DNA from: a virus
Reading direction: 5' to 3' (one strand)
DNA: 22,310 nucleotides
Virus record (IMG/VR): IMGVR_UViG_3300000116_007530
Span: 1-22,310 of that record
Position 1 is the first letter of the stretch. Each line of letters opens with the position of its first letter. The position numbers and the translations under genes are program-made. Of the stretch, positions 14,230 through 22,136 are shown one piece after another. The notes below the pieces were generated by a model. That model was not told the origin of the DNA, searched no databases, and saw nothing but the letters and a program-made list of their open reading frames with translations.

Positions 14230-15239
14230 TAAATTAATTTATCTGTCCAAGTTTTAGGAGTGTCTTCAGTAATTAATTCTAAAGGAAGGTGATATTCAAA
14301 TTCTTTTTTGATAGGTCTAATCCAACCAATCATATCTTTAATAGTTTGTTCTGTACTTGTTGTAGCATTATAGTTAAATTCTTTTCTAATTTTATCACTT
14401 AAACAATATGCATCTTTAACTTCCCTAGGTCTATCAGGGTAATAATCAAGAGATCTATAAGTTTCACAATGATGTAATACTAATGCTGCAAGTTGTTTAA
14501 TACTCATTTCATTATCATCAGGCCCAATATTAAATACCTGTCCACATAAATCTGTTCTGGTACTTTGTATAATTCTTTCAACAGCTATAATACAATCTCG
14601 TACATCTGAAAATGAACGTTTTTGTTCTCCATCACCATATACAATTAAATTTTTATTATGTAGCGCTCTGTTAATCATTATTCCTACTACATTTCTAAAA
14701 GGATCATAATATCTTTGTCCTACACCTATAACATTATGAGGTACTACTGTAACATACTGTAATCCGTGTATCTCACTTAACATTTGTAAGTGTTGTTCTG
14801 CTTGTACTTTAGCTAGTCCATAAGGGTCTACTGGTTTAGTAGGCATATCTTCTGTAAATGGCGCAACTTGGTCTCCATACCTAGCCATAGAAGAACAATT
14901 AATAAATAGTCTAACTTTGTTGTGTAATGCCGCTATTGCCGTACTTATTGTTCCAGATACAATGCTTGTAGCTGTTACTGTAGGAGAAAATACACTTAAA
15001 CCCTCATAAGGAAGTGATGCAGTATGAAATACTACTTCACATCCTATCATAATTTCTTTCATAAGTTTGGTATCAAGTATATCTCCTCGATGATATACAC
15101 ATTTTGGAGTATCGGGTACGTTACCTTCAACTCCTCCTATCATATTATCAATTCCTACAACTTCATGACCTTTATTAATTAGATGTCTAGCCATTCTACT
15201 ACCTAGTAAGCCACTAACTCCTGTAATAAAAACTTTCAT
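14229..15239 (-). CDS. Extended SDR, UDP-glucose 4-epimerase-like
   Basis: ITGVSGLLG (residues 5-13) is the NAD-binding GxxGxxG, followed by VVGIDN. S116/S117 and Y140-x3-K144 (YGLAK) form the catalytic set. The later FNIGPDDNEMSIKQLA block and YYPDRPREVKDAYCLS match nucleotide-sugar epimerases and dehydratases. The 336-aa start at 15239 fits the MKVFITG opening and the TAATG overlap; two earlier in-frame ATGs would add residues before the strand. It would act on a nucleotide sugar, perhaps at C4 or as a reductase after the RmlB-like enzyme. Specificity cannot be read from sequence. Confidence 0.85.
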   Translation of the reverse strand: MKVFITGVSGLLGSRMARHLINKGHEVVGIDNMIGGVEGNVPDTPKCVYHRGDILDTKLMKEIMIGCEVVFHTASLPYEGLSVFSPTVTATSIVSGTISTAIAALHNKVRLFINCSSMARYGDQVAPFTEDMPTKPVDPYGLAKVQAEQHLQMLSEIHGLQYVTVVPHNVIGVGQRYYDPFRNVVGIMINRALHNKNLIVYGDGEQKRSFSDVRDCIIAVERIIQSTRTDLCGQVFNIGPDDNEMSIKQLAALVLHHCETYRSLDYYPDRPREVKDAYCLSDKIRKEFNYNATTSTEQTIKDMIGWIRPIKKEFEYHLPLELITEDTPKTWTDKLI

Positions 15240-16219
15240 TACCATTTCCACTTTCTTTTTTTATAATAATTAACTAACTTAATAATTTCTTCATCAAAAT
15301 TCTTTTGAGGACTCCAACCATAATTTTTAATAGACTCACATGATATTGAATATCTTACATCTTGTCCTGGTCTATCATATTCATAATCTATATGTTCATT
15401 ATAATCTGGTATATCTATATCTATAGAACCCATAAAATAAGCATTTATAATTTTTGTAACAGTTATAAAATTTGTTTGTTCATAATCTGATTGTATATTA
15501 TAAATATTATTTCTACACGCTTTTTCATACAATAAAATAAATGCTTCTGCTGTATCTTCTACATGAGTCCAAGATCTGATAGGTAAGCCTTTATTATGTA
15601 CTTTAATTTTTTTATTTCTTTGTAATCTTCTAACTGCAGTAGGTATTAGTTTTTCTGGATATTGATTAGCTCCATAATTATTAGAAGGTCTAGCAATTAT
15701 ATATTCTAATCCGTGAGTTCTAGCCCAACTTTCAATTAACATATCTGCAGCAGCTTTAGTAGCTGCATAAGGATTACTTGGGTTTAGTGTAGATGTCTCA
15801 TCAAAACTTCCTTCCACTGTATCTCCATATACTTCATCAGTTGACACTTGAAAAAACAATGGTTTATTATTTTTAATTTGAACACTTTTATGAGTTATAA
15901 TTTCTAATAAGTTTTTTACTCCTGAAATATTAGAATCAATAAACTTATCTACATTCATTATACTATTATCAACATCAGATTCAGCAGCAAGATTAAATAC
16001 CACATCACATTCCGGCAATCTTTTAATATCTTTAATATCTTGTTCAACAAATTTAAAGTTAGAGTATTCTAAAGTTAAATCAGTAAGTTCGTCTGTATTA
16101 GCTACATAAGTTAATTTATCTATACCATATACTAACCAACCTTTTGAAAGTAATAATTTAGTAAAAGTAATACCAATAAATCCTGCACATCCTGTTACTA
16201 CAGCTATTTGTTTAGACAA
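15239..16219 (-). CDS. dTDP-glucose 4,6-dehydratase-like SDR (RmlB-like)
   Basis: TGCAGFIG (9-16) is the Rossmann motif. STDEVYG carries the dehydratase pair D128 and E129, and Y151-x3-K155 (YAATK) is the SDR catalytic pair. SNNYGANQYPEKLIP and RSWTHVEDTAEAF are RmlB-like, and NLAAESDVDNSI replaces the usual HLAAESHVDRSI. Length is 326 aa, near the family. It should make a 4-keto-6-deoxy nucleotide sugar, probably from dTDP-glucose. The start is TTG at 16219: GGGAG precedes it by 7 bases and no ATG precedes the Rossmann motif. The adjacent DegT-type aminotransferase fits the next step, an amino sugar. RmlA, RmlC and RmlD are not in view. Confidence 0.85.
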   Translation of the reverse strand: MSKQIAVVTGCAGFIGITFTKLLLSKGWLVYGIDKLTYVANTDELTDLTLEYSNFKFVEQDIKDIKRLPECDVVFNLAAESDVDNSIMNVDKFIDSNISGVKNLLEIITHKSVQIKNNKPLFFQVSTDEVYGDTVEGSFDETSTLNPSNPYAATKAAADMLIESWARTHGLEYIIARPSNNYGANQYPEKLIPTAVRRLQRNKKIKVHNKGLPIRSWTHVEDTAEAFILLYEKACRNNIYNIQSDYEQTNFITVTKIINAYFMGSIDIDIPDYNEHIDYEYDRPGQDVRYSISCESIKNYGWSPQKNFDEEIIKLVNYYKKRKWKW

Positions 16220-17199
16220 TCTTCTACTCCCTCGGTAATTCCTATACAGTTTATATGTTCAAATGTAAATGTAGCTCCTGGTAGTCCTCTAAGTGGTTTA
16301 TAATATTTTTTAACTTCTCTCTCTGTTTTATCATTAGAAAAAGTATCTTTAAATACATAAGGCAAACAGGTAGGAAAAAATGATTTAGAGTAGTTAGGCC
16401 AAAAATCACCTTCATGATTAATCATTTCATAACGCAATTTATAATAGTTATTTTGGTACATTTCTTTTAAAGTATTTATATCAAATTGATCCCACCATTG
16501 TAATATAGCGGCAGCACTTATATCGCTCATTTTATAATTACTACCGTATTCATTAAATGACTGATCTAATTTTCCAAAATTACAAGCAGCTCTAACATGA
16601 GTTTCATATTCTCTATCTATAATAGCTAGTCCACCTTCTCCGAACCCTAAAGGTTTAGTATGGTGTAGAGAAATATAACTAGCAGTTCCAAGATTACAGC
16701 TATTAGTGTCATTCCAAAAAGAGTATGGAGTAGCTGCATTATCAAATATTAATTTTTTACTTCTGCCCTCAGTTTTAGCACTTACTTCATCTAAATTTTC
16801 TAAGTGTCCAAAACAATTTGTTACTATAACTAAGTCTGATGACTCTTGTAAGTACTGATCGTCTAAATTAATACAGTATTCAGAGTTAAGATCTGCTATA
16901 ATTGGACCAGAGGCTGGTCCTTGAGAGTTTGAAGGAAAAGTAAAATCTGAAGTAGATATTCTATATTGATGCTTATCTTTTCTTATCATACCGTATAATA
17001 TAGCATGTAAAGCTGATGTCCCACTAGAAGTAGCAATAACAGCTTTACTATCATCAATTTTTAACATATACTTAGCTCGTAACTCAAGTTCACGAACAGC
17101 CCAACCATCATTAGTAAATTGATTAGTTGTTTGTGCAGTAATTAAGTATTCAGCAAATGCGTCATGATTTAAATTTTTCTTTAAAATAAAAGGTATCAT
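16204..17199 (-). CDS. DegT/DnrJ/EryC1/StrS-type PLP aminotransferase
   Basis: The protein has ATSSGTSALHAI (56-67), the PLP phosphate site; LIFDNAATPYSFW with D153, which contacts the PLP ring nitrogen; and YISLHHTKPLGFGEGG with K182, the Schiff-base lysine. NYKMSDISAAAILQW is the usual conserved segment near the dimer interface. At 331 aa it is shorter than the 370-390 aa norm, mainly in the C-terminal part. I start at the ATG at 17199, which overlaps the upstream stop as ATGA, not at the in-frame TTG at 17211. It probably transfers an amino group to the keto sugar made by the RmlB-like enzyme; position (C3 or C4) is not determined. Confidence 0.88.
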   Translation of the reverse strand: MIPFILKKNLNHDAFAEYLITAQTTNQFTNDGWAVRELELRAKYMLKIDDSKAVIATSSGTSALHAILYGMIRKDKHQYRISTSDFTFPSNSQGPASGPIIADLNSEYCINLDDQYLQESSDLVIVTNCFGHLENLDEVSAKTEGRSKKLIFDNAATPYSFWNDTNSCNLGTASYISLHHTKPLGFGEGGLAIIDREYETHVRAACNFGKLDQSFNEYGSNYKMSDISAAAILQWWDQFDINTLKEMYQNNYYKLRYEMINHEGDFWPNYSKSFFPTCLPYVFKDTFSNDKTEREVKKYYKPLRGLPGATFTFEHINCIGITEGVEDCLNK

Positions 17200-17954
17200 A
17201 AATCTTTCCAATTTCTAAACGGAGATACCCAAGGATCTACACAGTGAGTTGCAAGAGCAGGCATCGCAGATACAATACTTTTATTAGCTTGTTCTAATAA
17301 TTTAAATTTATTATGATCACCTAAATTAAAATGAATATGCTTATCTTGTTTAAAATCTTTTACACGACCTGCAAAAGTTCCACAAGTACTAGGAACAGTT
17401 CTCCAGTGACAATAATTAGAAATTATTATCTGACTATGTAAACCTACATATCTTTGTGAGTATTTATCAGGATGATCATAAAGAGATACATAGTTTAACG
17501 AGGGATACACATCATAAACATTTTGTAGTGCAGTAGGCCATCCTGAAAGATGTAGATAATCATCTTCTACCATATAAATAATATCACTATCATCCCAGTT
17601 ATCAATGTTTGCATATATAAATTCATACATTAAGTGTCCTGCAGCTTTTTCATTATCAGGAGCTTCTACGCGTTTACGATAAATATTACCTGCATCATCA
17701 TTATCTTCATAATATAAATCAGCTTCTTCCCATTCTTTTAGTAGTTCAGGTAGTTTTTCATCTGAGTTAATCTCTAGAATATTAGCGTGATATCCCCATT
17801 CTTCTACTCCCTGTAACTTTCCATCATATAAAACCCAAAGTTCACTATCTTCTTTGGTAGCAACTAGGTTTTCCCAACAACTTCTATAATGAAACCAATC
17901 AGGTCTATTATTATAATTAGTCGAGTTATGTGTTCTATAAATTATACGAATCAT
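17196..17954 (-). CDS. Glycosyltransferase-like protein, GT-A type
   Basis: The N-terminus (IRIIYRTHNS) and the central IIYMVEDDYLHLSGWP (about 126-140, with E130-D-D132 in the DxD place) match a group of GT-A-like proteins in phage and surface glycan clusters. The end, ALATHCVDPWVSPFRNW, looks like the distal metal or acceptor site. At 252 aa it is one domain. Its end overlaps the aminotransferase start, and its start overlaps the PhyH-type gene as ATGA. I am confident of the general class, not of the sugar transferred. Confidence 0.7.
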   Translation of the reverse strand: MIRIIYRTHNSTNYNNRPDWFHYRSCWENLVATKEDSELWVLYDGKLQGVEEWGYHANILEINSDEKLPELLKEWEEADLYYEDNDDAGNIYRKRVEAPDNEKAAGHLMYEFIYANIDNWDDSDIIYMVEDDYLHLSGWPTALQNVYDVYPSLNYVSLYDHPDKYSQRYVGLHSQIIISNYCHWRTVPSTCGTFAGRVKDFKQDKHIHFNLGDHNKFKLLEQANKSIVSAMPALATHCVDPWVSPFRNWKDL

Positions 17955-18673
17955 AGTTTTACCGGTTTATAAATGTAAGGATGAGGATACCCTCTTTCAA
18001 CAAAATTAGGATCATACATATTATTAAATCTAAAATGTGCAGACCATCTAGTTCCTACTTCTATTGTACCACTTCTATGTACTAAATTAGAATCAAATAT
18101 TAATACAGAGCCTTTAGGCACGTCTACTGCTTTAAATTCTAGTTCTTCTGTGTCTTTAACTTGTCCAAAACCTTCTTCAATATCAGAAGATAAATCACCT
18201 AATTTATGACTTTTTGCTACAACTTCTAATCTACCAAGCTTTTCAGTTATGTCTATTAGAGGAACCCAGCAAACTAGCGCGTCACTAGAGCCTTGCATAG
18301 ATTTAGAATCCTGATGAGCTGGAGTGGTATGGTGTATTGCTTTATTAGCTGTATGTTTATTATTAAAAAATACTACAGGACGAGTACAAATATTAACTAA
18401 AGGATCTTTCATAAAGTTTCCTACTTTATATCCTAACATTACTCCTAAATGATGAAGTTGTAGATTCCATTGAGCATGTTTTGCACAATTTAAAAATCTA
18501 TCGTTATGCTTTTCGTACAGCTCTATAATATCAGTACTGTTTGTATATTCTACTTGTGACATGAATAATGCAGTTATACTATTTTTAACATCATCTAAAA
18601 ATTGATGTTCTACCATTTTTGGTATAATAGCATATCCGTCTTCTTCTAGTTGCGAAATATATTTAGGGTTCAT
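17951..18673 (-). CDS. PhyH-family 2OG-Fe(II) dioxygenase
   Basis: HQDSKSMQGSSDALVCWVPL starts with the iron-binding H120 and D122, followed by GRLEVVAKSHKLG, the typical PhyH strand and SH segment. VDVPKGSVLIFDSNLVHRSG holds the distal H199, and R209 or R215 can bind 2-oxoglutarate. The layout matches phytanoyl-CoA dioxygenase-like proteins in natural-product and surface-sugar clusters, so a sugar or lipid precursor is a plausible substrate. It overlaps both neighbours as ATGA. This is the third 2OG-Fe(II) oxygenase in the window, and a different subfamily from the two near 6-9 kb. Confidence 0.86.
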   Translation of the reverse strand: MNPKYISQLEEDGYAIIPKMVEHQFLDDVKNSITALFMSQVEYTNSTDIIELYEKHNDRFLNCAKHAQWNLQLHHLGVMLGYKVGNFMKDPLVNICTRPVVFFNNKHTANKAIHHTTPAHQDSKSMQGSSDALVCWVPLIDITEKLGRLEVVAKSHKLGDLSSDIEEGFGQVKDTEELEFKAVDVPKGSVLIFDSNLVHRSGTIEVGTRWSAHFRFNNMYDPNFVERGYPHPYIYKPVKL

Positions 18674-19554
18674 AATTTATCTATATCCATTGTTGCATGT
18701 GCTATACCAGTTTTTCCAAAACCATTACCATTATAAAACATATGAAGTTTATCTTTATAAGGAATTATTGCTGGGTAAGCACACATAATTGACTCAAATT
18801 CTAGTTCTTGTACTATACCAAATTTTGTATCTCTTGACCAGGCATAACCATCTTTAGAAGTGGCATGCTGTATAGTATAAGCATGTTCAGGATTAGTTCT
18901 AAATTCAATACTATTTCTCACAGAAAACCACATATGAAAAATGTCTTTATGTTTATACACTGTAGCAGCAGAAATACCTGCTTCTTCTCCACGTAGTTTT
19001 ATTGTAGGTACAACTGATTTATTCCAATATATACCATCTTCTGAAGTAGCTAGTCTAATATTATAAGAAGGTTGCAAATTACCATTTTCATCTGGCAACC
19101 ATTTATTACAAGATAAGTAGTAACCCATATATACATTATTAAGTTTAATTACGCATATAGTGCCTGAATATCCTTGATCTATTACATTTGGAGAAAGTAT
19201 GGGTCCAAGTTTTTTAAACTTAGCATTTAAACCTTCTTCTGCTACAGAACAATAATTGTAGTAAGGAACATCTTGTCTTATAGTCCATCCTATGTAGTAT
19301 AGTTTATCTTCAAATTTACAGACGGGCATAACACCTGCTGAATCAGTACTTCCAGGCTTACCAGCTACTAATATTTGTTTAGCAGGAGCTAGTATTTTAG
19401 ATGGTTTACCTTTTTTTACGTCAATAAAATATCCTTCATTTTGGTTTAATTTATTACGAGAAGTAAAGTATATCCTCCAAGAACAATTTCTTTCCTCTAC
19501 TACAGGTAACTGTGCTTTTTTATCAGAATAAATAATACCATGTTTATTCCACAT
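18670..19554 (-). CDS. Five-bladed beta-propeller protein, glycosidase (GH43/GH32-like) superfamily
   Basis: Repeated propeller blades are visible: YNIRLATSEDGIYW (164-177), YTIQHATSKDGYAWSR (226-241), and TGIAHATMDID near the end, each with the S-x-DG-x-x-W turn. GEEAGISAATVY and FHMWFSVRN follow a catalytic-blade-like layout, and CAYPAIIPYKDKLHMFYNGNGFG is typical of this superfamily. At 294 aa it is a single propeller without a signal peptide, so it acts in the cytoplasm. Such proteins appear in O-antigen clusters without proven activity; a glycoside hydrolase, transferase or sugar-binding role are open. I cannot confirm the acidic catalytic residues by eye. Confidence 0.72.
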   Translation of the reverse strand: MWNKHGIIYSDKKAQLPVVEERNCSWRIYFTSRNKLNQNEGYFIDVKKGKPSKILAPAKQILVAGKPGSTDSAGVMPVCKFEDKLYYIGWTIRQDVPYYNYCSVAEEGLNAKFKKLGPILSPNVIDQGYSGTICVIKLNNVYMGYYLSCNKWLPDENGNLQPSYNIRLATSEDGIYWNKSVVPTIKLRGEEAGISAATVYKHKDIFHMWFSVRNSIEFRTNPEHAYTIQHATSKDGYAWSRDTKFGIVQELEFESIMCAYPAIIPYKDKLHMFYNGNGFGKTGIAHATMDIDKL

Positions 19555-20167
19555 TCTTTAATCTCCGTGCTGGACTTCCTCTATATAAACCCCACGGTTC
19601 TGTAATATTTTTAGTTACAGAAGTATCCATAGCTAACATGGTGCCCTCTGCAATTTCCATAAAATCACGTATGGTAGAGTTGACTCCTAACCATGCATAT
19701 TTACCAATATGACAGTGTCCGGACTGTACAACATGAGAAGTATAAAATACATGATCGTCTATAATACTATGATGCCCTACATGATTTCCAGCCCACATAA
19801 CAACATTATTACCTACTGTTGTTTTATATTGTATATTAGTAAATTCTTGAATAAAGCAGTTATCTCCAATAGCATTTTTATTCCAAATTCTAGCATCATG
19901 ATGTATAAAAGTAGGCATTGAGTATCCACGACTTTTGCATGCTCTATAAATTTTTGCTCTTGTTCTATTATCTGCTAATGGAGCAAACATATCATAATCA
20001 GTTGCAGGATAATCCTCTGCTATTGTAGCAAAATCATGCATAGGTAAACCAAAAGCTGTATCTGATTCAGGATTATCTTTAGTAAATCCCACAACTCTTT
20101 TACCCCAGTAAAATTTAGCCATTTCAGCTAAATCTCTATCTCCAAATACAATAATTGGTTTAGTCAT
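19544..20167 (-). CDS. Left-handed beta-helix acyltransferase (NeuD/PglD-like)
   Basis: An N-terminal Rossmann-like segment (IIVFGDRDLAEMAKFYW, then VVGFTKDN) is followed from about residue 85 by hexapeptide repeats (AIGDNCFIQEFTNI, TTVGNNVVMWAGNHVGHHSII, CHIGKYAWLG). NHVGHHSIIDD holds the histidines used as general base in this family. The end, GLYRGSPARRLK, is the usual C-terminal CoA-site strand. PglD/NeuD-type enzymes acetylate amino sugars on nucleotide carriers, which fits the RmlB and DegT genes downstream. AAGGAG precedes the ATG at 20167 by 7 bases. The acyl donor could be other than acetyl-CoA. Confidence 0.85.
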   Translation of the reverse strand: MTKPIIVFGDRDLAEMAKFYWGKRVVGFTKDNPESDTAFGLPMHDFATIAEDYPATDYDMFAPLADNRTRAKIYRACKSRGYSMPTFIHHDARIWNKNAIGDNCFIQEFTNIQYKTTVGNNVVMWAGNHVGHHSIIDDHVFYTSHVVQSGHCHIGKYAWLGVNSTIRDFMEIAEGTMLAMDTSVTKNITEPWGLYRGSPARRLKNVE

Positions 20168-20867
20168 TATTTGACTCCTTATAGTCAGGTCTGTGATTAG
20201 CTCCTTGTGCAGCTTTTTCCTGATGATTTTTCATATCTTGATACTGTTCTTCAGTAAGCTTAGCTAAAATGGTTAATCCCATACACTCATTAGTATGATA
20301 GTATACCATCCATTCTTCATTTTCTTCTAAAAATTCATTGATAGCTGGAACAATTTCTTGACCACAACCCACTGTATCATGAAATACTAAATATTTTGAT
20401 GCTTTATTACCATGCAGTTTAAGCTCTGCAGATAGTTGATCATATGTATGATCTGTATCAAACATAATCATATGGGCTGATATAATCTCTATGTCAAGAG
20501 AACTAGCTTCCATAAAATTATGAATTACATTATTTTCTAATGCAATATCTTGAAAGTGTTTTAGTGTTCCAGGACCACCAAATTTATCAGGATGTATATG
20601 ATCAATTGAGTGAATAATAGCTCCTGGTGTTATTGTTAATTTTCTAGGACTAGCTTCTACAAAACAAGTATTTCTATCTGCCATACCTGTTAAAAATGCC
20701 CAACTAGCACCTAGCTCTCTAACACCTAACTCATAAATAATACTACAATCAGCAGCAAAATCTCTTAACACAGGAAAATGAAAAGCCATATCAGATAAGG
20801 CATTTCTACTATTGGGGGCAATTTCAGATTTTTCATTATAAATTTTAAGTAGTTCGTCTGTTATCAT
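20160..20867 (-). CDS. CmcI/Methyltransf_24-like SAM methyltransferase
   Basis: IYELGVRELGASWAFL (44-59) is the SAM-binding motif, MIMFDTDHTYDQLSAELKL (134-150) resembles the D-x-DH-x-Y segment of CmcI-like and Methyltransf_24 proteins, and YLVFHDTVGCG follows as the usual next strand and HDT motif. At 235 aa it has one catalytic domain, and the last 30 residues are polar with no motif. It likely methylates a sugar of the glycan. The stop overlaps the acyltransferase start, and its ATG overlaps the WbqC stop as ATGA. Confidence 0.75.
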   Translation of the reverse strand: MITDELLKIYNEKSEIAPNSRNALSDMAFHFPVLRDFAADCSIIYELGVRELGASWAFLTGMADRNTCFVEASPRKLTITPGAIIHSIDHIHPDKFGGPGTLKHFQDIALENNVIHNFMEASSLDIEIISAHMIMFDTDHTYDQLSAELKLHGNKASKYLVFHDTVGCGQEIVPAINEFLEENEEWMVYYHTNECMGLTILAKLTEEQYQDMKNHQEKAAQGANHRPDYKESNND

Positions 20868-21538
20868 TTTTCTATTAACTCATATTTATTTAAATTATTT
20901 TTTATATTCTCAGTTTCAAATCTGAAAAGTAAATCTATAATTGATGTTGCAGGTAATATGTCTTTTCTATTTATAAATCTCAAATGTATAGGATTAAATA
21001 GTTCTTGTGTATAGAAAGGTAAATTTAATCCTCCAATAGGATTAATATACATATTTGCACCTAACTCACTACATATAGTGATAATCTTTTGTTCTGCTTT
21101 TAAATGCTCTACGTCAAATGATGAAGATAAGTGCCATTTTGATGTTATATTAAGTATATCTGCTATAGTTTCAAAAATTAAAACACAAGCGTCTGAAAAA
21201 TTTTTATCTTCTAATTCTTTTATAAGTGAAAAAAGATGAATAGAGTATTCTTCAAAATATGGACTCTTCTGATAGTTGTGTTGGATTGACCTAATTAATT
21301 TTGTAGACCAGCCTGACCCAACATAATGTTCGTTAATTTTTTTATTCTGAGAAATCTTACTAACTGGAATGGTAAAGATCTGTTCTTTACCCTTAGTTGT
21401 AAATTTGTTTCTATTCATCCAACCTTTTTTAATAAAAGTAACATCATCCATAAATACAAAATGATCTACAGCATTCATAAGTTGTAAGTATCCTATATAT
21501 GGAAACATATAGGGTTGCATTATAGCTACCTTAATCAC
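20864..21538 (-). CDS. WbqC-family protein
   Basis: The opening VAIMQPYMFPYIGYLQLMNA, then VDHFVFMDDVTFIKKGWMNRN, is the signature of the WbqC family (PF08889), found in O-antigen and other surface-sugar clusters and of uncertain biochemical role. The 224-aa length is normal for it. The start codon is GTG at 21538: it gives the usual short lead before the IMQPY motif, and the codon overlaps the upstream stop by 8 bases. It supports the reading of this region as a surface- or virion-glycan operon. Confidence 0.9.
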   Translation of the reverse strand: MIKVAIMQPYMFPYIGYLQLMNAVDHFVFMDDVTFIKKGWMNRNKFTTKGKEQIFTIPVSKISQNKKINEHYVGSGWSTKLIRSIQHNYQKSPYFEEYSIHLFSLIKELEDKNFSDACVLIFETIADILNITSKWHLSSSFDVEHLKAEQKIITICSELGANMYINPIGGLNLPFYTQELFNPIHLRFINRKDILPATSIIDLLFRFETENIKNNLNKYELIEK

Positions 21539-22103
21539 TTACTACACCAGATGATAAAGTGCAACAATTTGTAATATTATCAAATAGTATTTCTCCAGAA
21601 CATAGTAAGTTAGAGTCTCCAGTAGATACTCCTTTAGAAATTGATGCATAAGGATGAAGTACATTATGCTGTTCTATAGAACAATTTACACCAATAGAAG
21701 AATATGCACAGAATAAATTAAAGCTACCTATATCAGTATTTGCATTTATCAATGAATACATTAAAAATAAATTACCAATACCCATTGTAGCGCTAATTGA
21801 TTGATATGCATTAGGTGCTGATACATTAGGCCAATGATTTATTGTATGTTCGTAGTGTTCAGAGAAATGAAGATAAAATTCTTCTCTCCAATCTAAATTA
21901 TCTGTTCCTATGATAAATTGAGCATTATTAGGATATTTAAAAGTATCTACACCTTCTTCTCCAATGCAAAAAGCTTTATCATCTTTTAGGACGATAAAGC
22001 CTCCAAAATTATTTATAGAATTAGCTACCACTATTTGCTCAAACACTTCTTGAGAAAAGCTACCATTTCCAAGAATATATATTTTATTATCTATTTTATC
22101 CAT
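21531..22103 (-). CDS. NeuD-like sugar acyltransferase, second copy in the cluster
   Basis: YILGNGSFSQEVFEQIV (9-25) is the Rossmann-like N-terminal strand and helix of NeuD-type proteins. From about residue 100 there are short hexapeptide-like repeats (MGIGNLFLMYSLI, TDIGSFNLFCAYSSIGVNCSI, HNVLHPYASI, STGDSNLLCSG). The repeats are less regular than in the copy at 19544-20167, and H141 and H145 are the only candidate bases near the expected site. At 190 aa it ends early, lacking the G-x-PAR-type C-terminal strand. It may be a divergent or inactive acyltransferase. No SD is seen before the ATG, which lies 33 bases after the tmRNA piece. Confidence 0.68.
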   Translation of the reverse strand: MDKIDNKIYILGNGSFSQEVFEQIVVANSINNFGGFIVLKDDKAFCIGEEGVDTFKYPNNAQFIIGTDNLDWREEFYLHFSEHYEHTINHWPNVSAPNAYQSISATMGIGNLFLMYSLINANTDIGSFNLFCAYSSIGVNCSIEQHNVLHPYASISKGVSTGDSNLLCSGEILFDNITNCCTLSSGVVSD

Positions 22104-22136
22104 TTATATTTTTTATAAATAAAACCTCTGTTAGTA

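Noticed and set aside
9412-22103. Region as part of a bacterial O-antigen locus
   Set aside because: It continues without a break into phage-like replication genes on the same strand, with the same base composition and overlapping style; not excluded by the window alone.
22114-22121. TATAAATA on the plus strand, the T4 late promoter sequence
   Set aside because: It points toward the antisense of the tmRNA with no plus-strand gene after it, and such A/T octamers are common here.
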